Both the position numbers and the translations under genes were made by a program. Source: Palleniella muris (GTDB lineage Bacteria; Bacteroidota; Bacteroidia; Bacteroidales; Bacteroidaceae). From it: DNA of 64,000 bases. Within the stretch, counting starts at the first letter, position 1. Each line of letters opens with the position of its first letter. The DNA lies in contig NZ_SRZC01000017.1 in assembly GCF_004792655.1 (NCBI RefSeq), forward strand, positions 1 to 64,000, read 5' to 3'. Shown here piece after piece: positions 1 to 9,009 of this stretch. The notes under the pieces were generated by a model. That model did not search any database and was not told where the DNA came from. It saw only the letters and a list, made by a program, of their open reading frames with translations.

Positions 1-118
1 TATTTTTTGTATTTTAGCGAATAATTAACGAATATAAATTAGTTTGAACAAGTTCGATGACATTTTTGCAGAATATCTCTATTTCACCATAAATATCTAT
101 GCATATCTCAAAAAGGAA

Positions 119-1507
119 TCACTCCTTCATTTGCCAACAGTCCATGTCGAACAATTCGCCGTCGTCGCCTCGGAAGAGCATATATACATCGTGAACACCG
201 CTAATGTCCTTATTGACAACTGCTTCACATTCTGACTGATGGACATCGGTGACACGAACGGAAGCGATAGGATTCTTGCTCAAATGGTCAATGAAGAACT
301 CTATGCTGCCGCACTGCTTGACATTCCTGACAATGGCTTTCACCTTTGACGGCTTGCCTTTGCCGAAATCAACATTGCGAACTCGCAGCCAGTCGCCGTT
401 ATGCACGGAGGTGATGACATGGTCGTTGCCTGCCATACGGTCGGTCTTGAGTCCATAGCTGTCTGCCATTGTCTCTGCCTCTATGCGAACATAAGGGTTG
501 AGAGTGCCTGCTGGATGCTTCACACCGTCATTGGTGAAAGGGATGAAAGGAATCTTGCCGTCTTTCGTGAACTCAAACTCCTCCACTGCCGTAGAGCGGC
601 GGAACCCTTGACCGTTAGGGAGCAGCCCGTTATGGTAGAACATGAAGTTACGCCCCTTGAACTCTATGCTGCCGCCATGGATGGTGAAGCTCTTTGGTGA
701 CTCACCCATTATCTTTCCTTCGTATTTCCATGGACCGTTGATGCTTTTTGAGGTTGAGTAAGCCATGTGTTCAGGCACACCGCCGGCGGCATAGACAAGG
801 TAATAGAGTCCGTTGCGCTTGAACACCCACGGTCCTTCCTCAAAGTTGGTCTTCATGACTTTCTTTCCAAGCTTATAGTCCATCTTCAGCTTCTTTGGTC
901 CAAAGGCTTTCTCGTCGTTCAAGCCCTTCACTTCCATCACCTCACTGCCAAGGGAAATCATGTCGTCGTTAAGACGGGCATACCACAGTCCGTTGTTTCC
1001 CCAAAAGAGATATGCCTGACCGTCATCGTCAACGAACACAGAAGGGTCGATATATCCCCAGTTGCCCGGGACAAGAGGACGGTTCAATGGGTCAGTATAT
1101 GGACCTTCCGGACGGTCGGCAACGCCTACGCCTATGCCATGAAGATGGGCTGTGGTGTCTTCGGCACAGATATACCAATACCATTTGCCGTTGCGCTCTA
1201 TCGCCTGCGAAGCCCATGCGTTATCGCCTTGCTTAGCCCAACGGAAGGTGGCGGTGGACATAGGAGTGCCACGGTAAGTCCAGTTAACCATATCGGTAGA
1301 GCTGTAGAGCTGCCAGTCCTTCATACTGAAATACTGTGCATCGTCCTCATCATGGTCGACAAAGAGGTAGACAGTATCGTTATGGACATAAGGTGCCGGG
1401 TCGGGCGTGAACGATGTCTGTATGACAGGGTTTTGCGCAAAGGATGGGGCTGCACTGAGAAGCATGCAGGCGGTCGCAACGATTGATGTCAGGTTTTTGT
1501 TTTTCAT
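119..1507 (-). CDS. Secreted GH43 glycosidase with C-terminal CBM6
   Basis: Predicted exported glycosidase of clan GH-F, probably an alpha-L-arabinofuranosidase or beta-xylosidase acting on plant-wall side chains; the substrate cannot be fixed from sequence. Translated from the chosen start it has a signal peptide (MKNKNLTS... ending APSFAQ). A five-bladed propeller then shows the three GH43 acidic sites: Asp in SFTPDPAPYV, Asp in YIDPSVFVDDDG and Glu in EEGPWVFKRNG. A C-terminal CBM6-like beta-sandwich starts at YVRIEAETMADSYG, about the last 130 residues. The frame stays open 13 codons further upstream (to 1546), but that extension would bury the signal peptide, so 1507 is preferred. It lies downstream of the RG-II-type operon but behind a terminator and with its own promoter-like site, so it is probably expressed separately. 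Confidence 0.85.
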   Translation of the reverse strand: MKNKNLTSIVATACMLLSAAPSFAQNPVIQTSFTPDPAPYVHNDTVYLFVDHDEDDAQYFSMKDWQLYSSTDMVNWTYRGTPMSTATFRWAKQGDNAWASQAIERNGKWYWYICAEDTTAHLHGIGVGVADRPEGPYTDPLNRPLVPGNWGYIDPSVFVDDDGQAYLFWGNNGLWYARLNDDMISLGSEVMEVKGLNDEKAFGPKKLKMDYKLGKKVMKTNFEEGPWVFKRNGLYYLVYAAGGVPEHMAYSTSKSINGPWKYEGKIMGESPKSFTIHGGSIEFKGRNFMFYHNGLLPNGQGFRRSTAVEEFEFTKDGKIPFIPFTNDGVKHPAGTLNPYVRIEAETMADSYGLKTDRMAGNDHVITSVHNGDWLRVRNVDFGKGKPSKVKAIVRNVKQCGSIEFFIDHLSKNPIASVRVTDVHQSECEAVVNKDISGVHDVYMLFRGDDGELFDMDCWQMKE

Positions 1508-1538
1508 ATAATGTTCTGATTTTGTTGTCCTCGTTATC

Positions 1539-1582
1539 TTTAGCATGGATACACATACATTTTAGCATGGATGCACACAGAT
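1539..1582. repeat. Two tandem 22-bp direct repeats in the GH43 leader
   Basis: Two adjacent 22-bp units, each starting TTTAGCATGGAT and followed by a diverged ACACAtACAT or gCACACAGAT half. They sit between the -7-like site at 1635 and the GH43 start codon, so they would lie in the mRNA leader. The 22-bp period is the same as in the intergenic arrays elsewhere in the window, with a different unit sequence. Confidence 0.6.
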
Positions 1583-1634
1583 TTTGTTTTCAAAAATCTA
1601 TACGCAATGCCATACAAGCACAGAGAATGTTTCT

Positions 1635-1643
1635 GCAAAGTTA
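1635..1643 (-). promoter_or_regulatory. Bacteroidetes -7 promoter element for the GH43 gene
   Basis: Read on the minus strand this is TAACTTTGC, a full match to the Bacteroidetes -7 consensus TAnnTTTG. It lies about 130 bp before the start codon and after the upstream operon's terminator. No convincing -33 element was found at the usual spacing. Confidence 0.5.
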
Positions 1644-1718
1644 CTGTATTTCATGCAAACAAACTTTCTTTAATGTTCCATAAAGTTTTATCTATGTATC
1701 ATTTCACAAAGTATTATA

Positions 1719-1750
1719 CAAAAAAAGGCTGCCCAAACATGAGCAGCCTT
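1719..1750 (-). terminator. Intrinsic terminator of the RG-II-type operon
   Basis: Perfect 8-bp stem AAGGCTGC/GCAGCCTT (1725-1732 with 1743-1750) around a 10-nt loop. On the minus strand it is followed by a run of eight T. It lies just past the stop of the GH137-GH2 gene and ends the six-enzyme run. Confidence 0.85.
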
Positions 1751-1770
1751 CTTCTATACCTTATATTATA

Positions 1771-4700
1771 TTATTGCACTTCCAAATACTCAAACTCGAC
1801 AGGGGTTGCGCCGACGATAGGTTTTTTTGTGCCGGGCACAAGGAGCTGTACCTGATAGTTGCCGGCGTTAATCTGAGTTCCCGTTGTTGTGGAAACGAGC
1901 TTGAACTTCTTTGGTGTTGTAGGGAATTTCATCTCACGGTCGACAAGGACAGCACCCTTCTGGTCAACGATGCGGAGCTGTGCCGTTAGCGGTGTGCCCA
2001 CGTTCTTGTAACGGAAGCGCAGGGCATACTCGCGTGCAACACCGGGGGTGATGATGAACTCCTTCTTCTTATTGAGTGTGTAGCGTGATGCAGGGAAAGC
2101 CTCTTCCTCAGCAGGGAGCATGGATTTCGGCAGTTTCTCAACACGGTCGTTGTCAACCTTTGCCCAAAAACCAGCCTCGCTCTTATCAGCAAGTGGCTTG
2201 ACGGAGGCGTCAGATGTGCGTACTGCAATCGCTGAGATGACAGCCTGACCAGCCTTGACCTCTGGGAAGGATATTGTCAGCTTGCCACCTTTCACCTCTG
2301 CCTCAACAGTCTTGCGGAACGCTCCCGCATGACCTGCCTCTGCCCAAAGGTCTATGTCGGCAATCTTTACCTCACCATTTACGGCAACGGAGAAGAGACG
2401 CTGACCATCACAGTCCGTCTTCAGTCCGCCACCAAGTCCGAGCCATGGCTCTGCGAAATAAAGCTCAACTGTGTATTTTCCGTCAGCAAGCGGGAATTCA
2501 TAGCAGAGTTTGTGGCGTCCGAAGCGGAATGTTTGGAAGAGTTCCCAATCCTTTGTGCCGTGGATAGGCTCCGCGATGCTGCCCTGAGAAGCACGTATGC
2601 CATCCCAAGATTTGCCATAAGTGAGGTTGTCACCCTGCCACTTGTTGCCGAAAGAGTCAGTGTAGCTGTCACCGCCACAGTTGAGTCGGAGGACATAGTT
2701 CTGTCCCTCGGCAGGCTGAAGGCTTACAGGGTGCATGTCAGCAGCTACGGAGACAATGTCAGACCCTTTGTAAAGTTTTGCAAATCCTGGAGCTTCAGGC
2801 AGCCCTTCAAGGAGAATGATGTCCTCAGCAACCGCCTTTCCGCCACGGAAACCTACGGCACGGAGCACATTAAACTTAATAAGGCGGTGTTCCCAAAGCA
2901 TGTGTGTGCCCGGTTTGCGTGCGTTGCGCTTTCTTCCGAGATACTCGCTGTCATCGGCACTATTGTAGAGACGCACGCTGTCGCAGTTGGAATATACAGC
3001 GATGTCTGTACGGCGCGCACCGGTTTTCTTGAAGCGGTCTGCCCATGTATGGCTGTTGATGTAGACCATCGGGTCAACATCAGGAGATACATAGTTGGAC
3101 CTGTACATATAGTAAACGTCAGCCGGCTGCTCCCAAGATGTGAGAAGTCCCTTGTAGTTCACAGGTCCTATCTTGTCAGCCATGCGGTAAGCACCGTCCG
3201 GCTGCACACGTCCCGGATTGTCATGTGTGGCGAAAATCCACTGATAATGTCCGCAGACACTGTCGCGCGCTTCCTCAGCGAGGCGCACTTTTGTCTCAAG
3301 AAGGTCTGTCGCGCGCTCCTCGCTGTAAGACTTTTCCTTGCGGAGAGAATCCACAAGGGCCTCACTGTGAAGGCCTATGGTACGCCATGCGCCGTACTCA
3401 CCGTTAAGGAGCTGGTTAGGCTGTTTGAGTTCCTTGTCGTAGTTGAGTGCTGTTCCGCCGTATGTTCCGCTCCAGTTCTGTATGACATTCCAGTCGGAGC
3501 CCTCACCACCGTTACATGTTGTGACAGGGCGACGGGCAGGGTCAAGTTTCTTGATTATCGCAGTACATTCCTCTGCAAAGTCTTTCGGGAGGGTTGACTC
3601 GTTCTGCAAGCCCCACATGACTACCGATGGAGAGTTACGGCGTTCCTTGATGTATTGGCGTAACAGAGTCTTGAAATTCTCGCGGAACTGTGGCGTGTCG
3701 TACCAGATGTGTGCGGAGAACTGGCTCCAGAAGAGCATACCTTCCTTATCTGCCAACTGCTGATAGAGGAGATTGTGTGGCTGATGAGCCTCACGGTAGG
3801 CATTGAAACCTGCCTGACGGATGAGTTTCATACGTGACTCTATCTGCTCATTGCTGAACGCATGGCTGCTGCCGAAGAGGTGATCATAGTCGCATGTGCC
3901 ATTGATGAACACCGGTTTGCCGTTCAGATAGAAGCGGTTGTCGCCGTCATTGCGCATCAGAGGCCATGAGAAGTTACGTATGCCGTAGGCTGTCTCCACC
4001 TGGTCGGTGGTCTTACCATTGCGCTTAACCATGGAAACCACCTTATAAAGATAAGGGTCTTCCTGTGACCACAATGTCGCATCGGTTACATTTGCCTGCT
4101 GTCGCACTGTCTTTGTCTCACCCGGTTTGAGGGTGATCTTGTCAGTACAACGAAAGACACGCTTGCCGGAAGCCATGTTAAAGTTGTTCACAACCTCAAA
4201 GTCTGCCACCGTAGTGCCGTAGTTCTTCACTTCCGTCTCTATGAAAACAGAGTCGCAAGCATCATTGTTCCATACATGAACACCGAACGGTTCGATGCGC
4301 ACCTCGTCAGTCTCAACAAGGCTTACAGGGCGATAGATACCGAAAGGCTGCGAGCCTTCGGAGAAGCCCCATTCGGAAGAGCAACCACCACATACCCAAG
4401 GCATGTCGGTGATGAGTTCCGGATGGTCGCAGAGGACAGTCAGACGGTTGTCACCATCCTTTATGCAGTCAGTGATGTCAAGGGTGTATGTAAGTCGTCC
4501 AACAGGCTTGCGGTCGAATTTCTTGCCGTTGACTGTTACAGTGGCGTAAGAGCCGAGTCCTTCAAAATAGAGGAAATAACGCTTTCCCAGAACACGAGTG
4601 GCACGGAAATTCTTCTCATAAAGCGCAGAACCATGAAGGTTTCCGTGCTTCTTCTGGCTGTATCCGTAATAGTCATCCCAGTTATGTGGGACATTGCCCT

Positions 4701-5985
4701 GCCACACTTTGCCTTTCGCTGCAGCGTCTGTGGCAGTGAGGAGAGTTGACGTCCATCCTTCGGAGAGTGAGGTAACAGTACGCTTTGCCTTACGCTGCGG
4801 AGCAGGGAACGCCACGTCGGACTTACCCATCGGGCGTGATGTGGCAAGCGCTATGCCACGCTGTCCGTCGTTGTTCACGGCACAATAGAAATGGTATACA
4901 ACACCGTCATGCTTCAACACATAGCTCTTATGGGCAAACATCTCATCATACTGCTTTGTCGGCCATACCAAATCCTGTCCGTTCCAGTCCTGCCAATGAA
5001 CCAAATCGCGGGAAACAGAGAATGTGTTGAAGGCGTTATACTTCCTGTCAGGACTGAAAGCGGAGAAGTAGAACATTACATACAGTGGCTGTTCCTTTCC
5101 TTTCACGGTAGTGGAAGATGAAGCATTTCTCTCCTGTTCCCACTTGGTGAAGTCCACAATCTGCGCGTCACCGGTGATGATCCCCGGTGCTTCGTGGGTG
5201 AACACTGGGTTTCCTGCATAGCGTTCCCATTTCTTCATGTCGTTGGAGAGTGCTATGCCGATGCGTTCTGCCTTAAGATTGTTCTCAGGGTTTATGCCAC
5301 CTGCATTGTAGAACATCACAAAACGCTTGCCGAAAGTCTTGCGCTTGTCTTCATATATGGTGGACTTGTACTGTATGAGTTTCTCCCACCACTGTGCCCC
5401 CTTGTCATTGATATGCAGGAGAGGCTTGTCGAGTGACTGCCATTCATGTGTCGTTGTGATGGAAGTATCAATGCCGTCCTTCAGCGCAACGTCAGTCCAT
5501 GCCTTGCCAATGAACAGCGGTGCACGGACTCCTTCGTAGCCTGTGCCCTCGCCACCAATGTATGTCATCCAGTGCTTGCCCTTATATGTTCGCATACGGT
5601 AGTCACCGTTCCATTCCCAATCTATGAGAGCCGGGAAACCGCCTCGCTGGTTCATGTCCCATCCACTGTCCTTATAGTCAAGAATGCAGCCAAGGGGACG
5701 CCAATGGAGCAAGTCATCACTTTCGCTCAACCATGTAGTATAGCCACGACCGTCAAGTCCGTCGGAGCCGTTGTAGATGACATAAGTCATATACCATTTG
5801 TTGCCTTCACGGTAGACTGTAGGGCAATCTATCTTATGACCGTTGTCCTTCGGTGCAACGACCATACCGTATTTGTATGGTGATTTCACCTCATTATATA
5901 TATCCGTCATAACCTCCTTGGAGACTTTCTGCGCCACGGCAGAGAGGGAAAGGAATGACAGAACCGTCAGAAGTGTATGTTTCAT
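1771..5985 (-). CDS. GH137-GH2 fusion: beta-L-arabinofuranosidase / beta-glucuronidase-like, with malectin domain
   Basis: Large secreted two-enzyme protein (1404 aa; signal peptide ends SLSAVAQ). Residues about 20-400 form a GH43/130-like propeller (DCPTVYREGNKWYMTYV, GYTTWLSESDDLLHW) matching GH137. From about 406 to 1050 is a GH2 enzyme: jelly-roll start, then acid/base Glu in VMWGLQNES (near 794) and nucleophile Glu in LLNGEYGAW (near 863). A malectin-like sandwich follows (near 1095-1245, YVLRLNCGGDSY), then a final beta domain. The same order and length occur in B. thetaiotaomicron BT0996, where GH137 removes beta-L-Araf from RG-II chain B and GH2 is a beta-glucuronidase acting on chain A. 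It is the last gene of the operon, 115 bp after the GH138-like gene, which is also adjacent to it in B. thetaiotaomicron. Domain calls are by eye and recall. Confidence 0.85.
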   Translation of the reverse strand: MKHTLLTVLSFLSLSAVAQKVSKEVMTDIYNEVKSPYKYGMVVAPKDNGHKIDCPTVYREGNKWYMTYVIYNGSDGLDGRGYTTWLSESDDLLHWRPLGCILDYKDSGWDMNQRGGFPALIDWEWNGDYRMRTYKGKHWMTYIGGEGTGYEGVRAPLFIGKAWTDVALKDGIDTSITTTHEWQSLDKPLLHINDKGAQWWEKLIQYKSTIYEDKRKTFGKRFVMFYNAGGINPENNLKAERIGIALSNDMKKWERYAGNPVFTHEAPGIITGDAQIVDFTKWEQERNASSSTTVKGKEQPLYVMFYFSAFSPDRKYNAFNTFSVSRDLVHWQDWNGQDLVWPTKQYDEMFAHKSYVLKHDGVVYHFYCAVNNDGQRGIALATSRPMGKSDVAFPAPQRKAKRTVTSLSEGWTSTLLTATDAAAKGKVWQGNVPHNWDDYYGYSQKKHGNLHGSALYEKNFRATRVLGKRYFLYFEGLGSYATVTVNGKKFDRKPVGRLTYTLDITDCIKDGDNRLTVLCDHPELITDMPWVCGGCSSEWGFSEGSQPFGIYRPVSLVETDEVRIEPFGVHVWNNDACDSVFIETEVKNYGTTVADFEVVNNFNMASGKRVFRCTDKITLKPGETKTVRQQANVTDATLWSQEDPYLYKVVSMVKRNGKTTDQVETAYGIRNFSWPLMRNDGDNRFYLNGKPVFINGTCDYDHLFGSSHAFSNEQIESRMKLIRQAGFNAYREAHQPHNLLYQQLADKEGMLFWSQFSAHIWYDTPQFRENFKTLLRQYIKERRNSPSVVMWGLQNESTLPKDFAEECTAIIKKLDPARRPVTTCNGGEGSDWNVIQNWSGTYGGTALNYDKELKQPNQLLNGEYGAWRTIGLHSEALVDSLRKEKSYSEERATDLLETKVRLAEEARDSVCGHYQWIFATHDNPGRVQPDGAYRMADKIGPVNYKGLLTSWEQPADVYYMYRSNYVSPDVDPMVYINSHTWADRFKKTGARRTDIAVYSNCDSVRLYNSADDSEYLGRKRNARKPGTHMLWEHRLIKFNVLRAVGFRGGKAVAEDIILLEGLPEAPGFAKLYKGSDIVSVAADMHPVSLQPAEGQNYVLRLNCGGDSYTDSFGNKWQGDNLTYGKSWDGIRASQGSIAEPIHGTKDWELFQTFRFGRHKLCYEFPLADGKYTVELYFAEPWLGLGGGLKTDCDGQRLFSVAVNGEVKIADIDLWAEAGHAGAFRKTVEAEVKGGKLTISFPEVKAGQAVISAIAVRTSDASVKPLADKSEAGFWAKVDNDRVEKLPKSMLPAEEEAFPASRYTLNKKKEFIITPGVAREYALRFRYKNVGTPLTAQLRIVDQKGAVLVDREMKFPTTPKKFKLVSTTTGTQINAGNYQVQLLVPGTKKPIVGATPVEFEYLEVQ

Positions 5986-6100
5986 TTTTCCAAAAATATA
6001 GTTTTCAGATTGTTTTTCTCTCCTCTAATATAATTATAATGCTTATACAAGGAGCAGCGGGACAGGGCTTTCAACCCAATCCCACTGCATGAATTCATTA

Positions 6101-8941
6101 TCAATAAAACAGCCAGTCGATTGAACTGTCCGCACCGGAAAGACCTGCATCGCGAGGGTTAATTTTGTCGGAGGTGTAGCCAAGAACAACAAGGAATCCC
6201 TTAGGCAACTGCAGACGGTGCTTGCCGGCAGCGAAATTGTAAGGATGGACATTCACCTGTGGCATGCCATTGATACGTAATGCCGAGGTGAAGCATGGAT
6301 CCTGCTGTCCGTACTCGCTGGCTGTGGCGTCAATCTCCAATTTCGGTGCGCGTGCATACTTGCGCTGGTCGTCACGGAAATAACCCACAAGAAGCGTCAC
6401 AGGCTTGTCGCAAGAGAACTCCACAACGGTACCGTCGTTACGCTGTGCCTTGGAAGAGAACACATAAGCCTGCATTCCTTCGAGTTCCTTGCCATAGTCC
6501 GTGATTACGGAATCAAGGTCATTGAACAGTTTTGCGCCTTTCTCTATCTTCACAGTCTGAGCGTTACCCAAGAGAGTAACTTTAGCGTTGCGCAACGGTT
6601 TGATGACCTTCTTCTGATTGTCGGCTGAAGGAGACTTGAGCTGTGCTATATTCTTCTTAAGGTTTGCAAGTTCTTCTTCGTACTTAGGAAGGAGCTCACT
6701 CCAGTGCTTCATCTTGCCGTCGTCTCCTGCAATAGGCACACGACGCATTGAAGTCTGCATACTGTTAGCATAATGGTATGTCTTATTTGTTATGGCAACA
6801 AGACGGCGATAATGCTCCAAACCCTCCTCAAGGAGTGGCACAGCCTTGTCAAGTTCTGAAATATCGTTTGTGTACTTGTAGTTAAGCACATGCTCACAAG
6901 CACGTACTTTCAGACCAAAAGCATACGCAAACTCACGGTAGCTGTGAATATCATTCTTCAGACGCTCAAATTCGGCATTGTTCTTGCCGATGTTCTTGCT
7001 TGCAGCCTCTATTGCCTTAACAGCCTTGTCACCATGCTCCATGCACTGACGCACGATGTCAAGAGGAAGTTCGCCCACATGTTCCTTGACATTCAGTTTA
7101 GGATTGATATTATCAGGGAAGTTGGTGTTGATAGGCAATGGTGCGTTATGCTCCTTTGCTACATACTCGATGAGTTTCTCACCGTCAGGTCCGCAGCTCT
7201 CATAGAAGCCCGGATAGACTGTGTATTTATAAGGGTTTACAAGTTGTGAGCAGAACATTCCGAGGAGGAGTGTCTGACGGTTGCCCTCGGTAATGCCGAA
7301 ACGGCGCAGGAGTTTCGGAGCGATTTCGCCACTTTCCTCCAATGCTTCACGGATACGTGCTGCATTCTCAGCCGTTGTGCCGTAAGTGTTTGCGAGTGTG
7401 TCATCCCAAAAAACAATCTCCTCATTGCGGTCGCGATGGCAATTCCAAGCATAGCGTCCCCATGCGGAGTACCACATCCAATCGCGGTCAAGCTGCTTCT
7501 GGCGTGAACCGTCAGCAAGTTTGTCGGCTGTGTAAGGCCAGTCCCAATACGACGCCTGCGGATAAAGGTGCAGGGCATTGGCATTATGTGCATTGTGCAT
7601 AGCGTTCACTGTCTTCTGGATAAAGTCAGGGGAAGACCAGCGGAATGGCTCCAGATTGGCAAGAATGTGTACGTTTGCGATGTGTGTGGAACCAAGAGCG
7701 GCAAGGGCACGGTGGGTTTCTCCCCATGGACCTTGTGGAGTGTAGGTAGTCAGGGACTCTCCGTTGTACTTGTTCATCGTGTAGAGATTCTTGTACAAAG
7801 GCAGTGAAGCCTCCATGACCATCTTGCAGTCAGTGTCGTGGGCACGCAGGAGAATCGGCGGCTCGTCTGTTCGTCCGAGAGTCTTCAAGCCGTCCTTCAC
7901 GGCAGGAATAATAGTCTTTGTCATCCACTCAACATCATCTTCGTAGGTGTCCATTGCCTCACCAAGGCACACAAGGAGTCCAACGTTAGGATAGTTTTCG
8001 ATGAAAGCCTGAATAGATTTGTGGGTATAGTCCTGAATCAGCGGTGTGATAGGACGGTGACGATCCTGAGTCTTTATGCCGTAATGCTCGGCAAAAGGCT
8101 TGGAAACAAGGATGTTGTAGAACATCTGTATGACAAAGATACCACGCTTGTCTGCCTCATTGGTGAGGAAAGCGAACACCTCCTTGTTCTTCTCGAACGT
8201 AGCATCATCGACCTCAACGGCAAAAGGATAGTCCTTCAGTTTCACCAAAGATGCGAAAGGATGACCGTTCCAAAGATAGACGGAGTTCATGCGGTTCTCC
8301 ACAAGCATGTCAAGATAGTCAATCCAGTGCTGCTTGTCGTAGAACCAAGGGAAGAGTTCCGGAGTGTAAGGATACTCATAGACCATGCGTCCGGGCAGGA
8401 GATAAGGCTTCTGCACACCGATACATCCGCCGCGAAGCACCATCTCCGGAGCGTCCTTTATCTGTCCCGGAAGGTCTGTTATGCAATGCTTCTTAATCTG
8501 CTCGGCAAGCTCTCCGCAACCGTAGATACAGCCTGTGCCGTCGTTACCGACAACAGTGATGCGCGCTTTCAAGCCACGCTGCTTGCTGCCGAGGGTTACT
8601 GAGGTAATGGTGAAACCTTCCTTCTTTGTTATGAAGGAATCGATTTGCTCAACAGGATAGCCTTTACGGCGGTCCTTTTTCATCTGTTTCTCACGCGCAG
8701 CAAGTTCCGCCTTGGCGTCAGTAACCATGCCAAGCTTAATGCGGTGGGTGGCTTTCTTGTCCTCTTTGCCGTCAGTTGTGACGGTGACGGTGAAGCCCTG
8801 CTGTTGGAGTTTCTTCTGCAGATATTCCGCAGCATAGGAAACTCGGTTTCCTGCACCTTTCGGTATCACGATGTTCACGCTCTCCGCCATTGCGAACAGA
8901 GAGAACATGAACAAGGAAATGGTTGCAATAATGTTTCTCAT
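6101..8941 (-). CDS. GH138-like alpha-D-galacturonidase (RG-II chain A)
   Basis: Secreted protein of 946 aa with signal peptide MRNIIATISLFMFSLFAMA. An N-terminal domain with alpha/beta character (VIPKGAGNRVSYAAEYLQKKL) resembles the GH67/GH20-type accessory domain. A (beta/alpha)8 barrel follows from about residue 160 (EMVLRGGCIGVQKPYLLPG, NRMNSVYLWNGHPFASLV) with acidic candidates in LLVCLGEAMDTYEDD (near 327). A helical region and a C-terminal beta domain follow. Bacterial proteins of this kind are annotated alpha-D-galacturonidase and founded family GH138 (BT0997), which removes alpha-D-GalA from RG-II chain A. GH115 was considered, but its hallmark motifs are absent. It is followed 115 bp later by the GH137-GH2 gene, as in B. 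thetaiotaomicron. The family call rests on motif recall and synteny. Confidence 0.75.
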   Translation of the reverse strand: MRNIIATISLFMFSLFAMAESVNIVIPKGAGNRVSYAAEYLQKKLQQQGFTVTVTTDGKEDKKATHRIKLGMVTDAKAELAAREKQMKKDRRKGYPVEQIDSFITKKEGFTITSVTLGSKQRGLKARITVVGNDGTGCIYGCGELAEQIKKHCITDLPGQIKDAPEMVLRGGCIGVQKPYLLPGRMVYEYPYTPELFPWFYDKQHWIDYLDMLVENRMNSVYLWNGHPFASLVKLKDYPFAVEVDDATFEKNKEVFAFLTNEADKRGIFVIQMFYNILVSKPFAEHYGIKTQDRHRPITPLIQDYTHKSIQAFIENYPNVGLLVCLGEAMDTYEDDVEWMTKTIIPAVKDGLKTLGRTDEPPILLRAHDTDCKMVMEASLPLYKNLYTMNKYNGESLTTYTPQGPWGETHRALAALGSTHIANVHILANLEPFRWSSPDFIQKTVNAMHNAHNANALHLYPQASYWDWPYTADKLADGSRQKQLDRDWMWYSAWGRYAWNCHRDRNEEIVFWDDTLANTYGTTAENAARIREALEESGEIAPKLLRRFGITEGNRQTLLLGMFCSQLVNPYKYTVYPGFYESCGPDGEKLIEYVAKEHNAPLPINTNFPDNINPKLNVKEHVGELPLDIVRQCMEHGDKAVKAIEAASKNIGKNNAEFERLKNDIHSYREFAYAFGLKVRACEHVLNYKYTNDISELDKAVPLLEEGLEHYRRLVAITNKTYHYANSMQTSMRRVPIAGDDGKMKHWSELLPKYEEELANLKKNIAQLKSPSADNQKKVIKPLRNAKVTLLGNAQTVKIEKGAKLFNDLDSVITDYGKELEGMQAYVFSSKAQRNDGTVVEFSCDKPVTLLVGYFRDDQRKYARAPKLEIDATASEYGQQDPCFTSALRINGMPQVNVHPYNFAAGKHRLQLPKGFLVVLGYTSDKINPRDAGLSGADSSIDWLFY

Positions 8942-9009
8942 ATTGTATGCTTCTTATGTTTTCTTTATTCTTCTTTATGTAACTTGTGCAACATCAATGG
9001 TATTAAGGA

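Noticed and set aside
1..118. Feature at the left edge of the window
   Set aside because: AT-rich sequence after the GH43 stop; nothing recognisable.
119..150. Terminator hairpin overlapping the GH43 stop codon
   Set aside because: Only a 5-bp stem (AAGGA/TCCTT) with a short T run; too weak to call.
2329..3597. Long plus-strand open frame of 422 codons opposite the GH137-GH2 gene
   Set aside because: It is the reverse-strand shadow of a strongly supported coding sequence; no domain or signal peptide is visible.
6101..8941. Assignment of the 946-aa enzyme to GH115 (xylan alpha-glucuronidase)
   Set aside because: Length fits, but GH115 hallmark stretches are absent, while the sequence pattern and the adjacent GH137-GH2 gene fit GH138.
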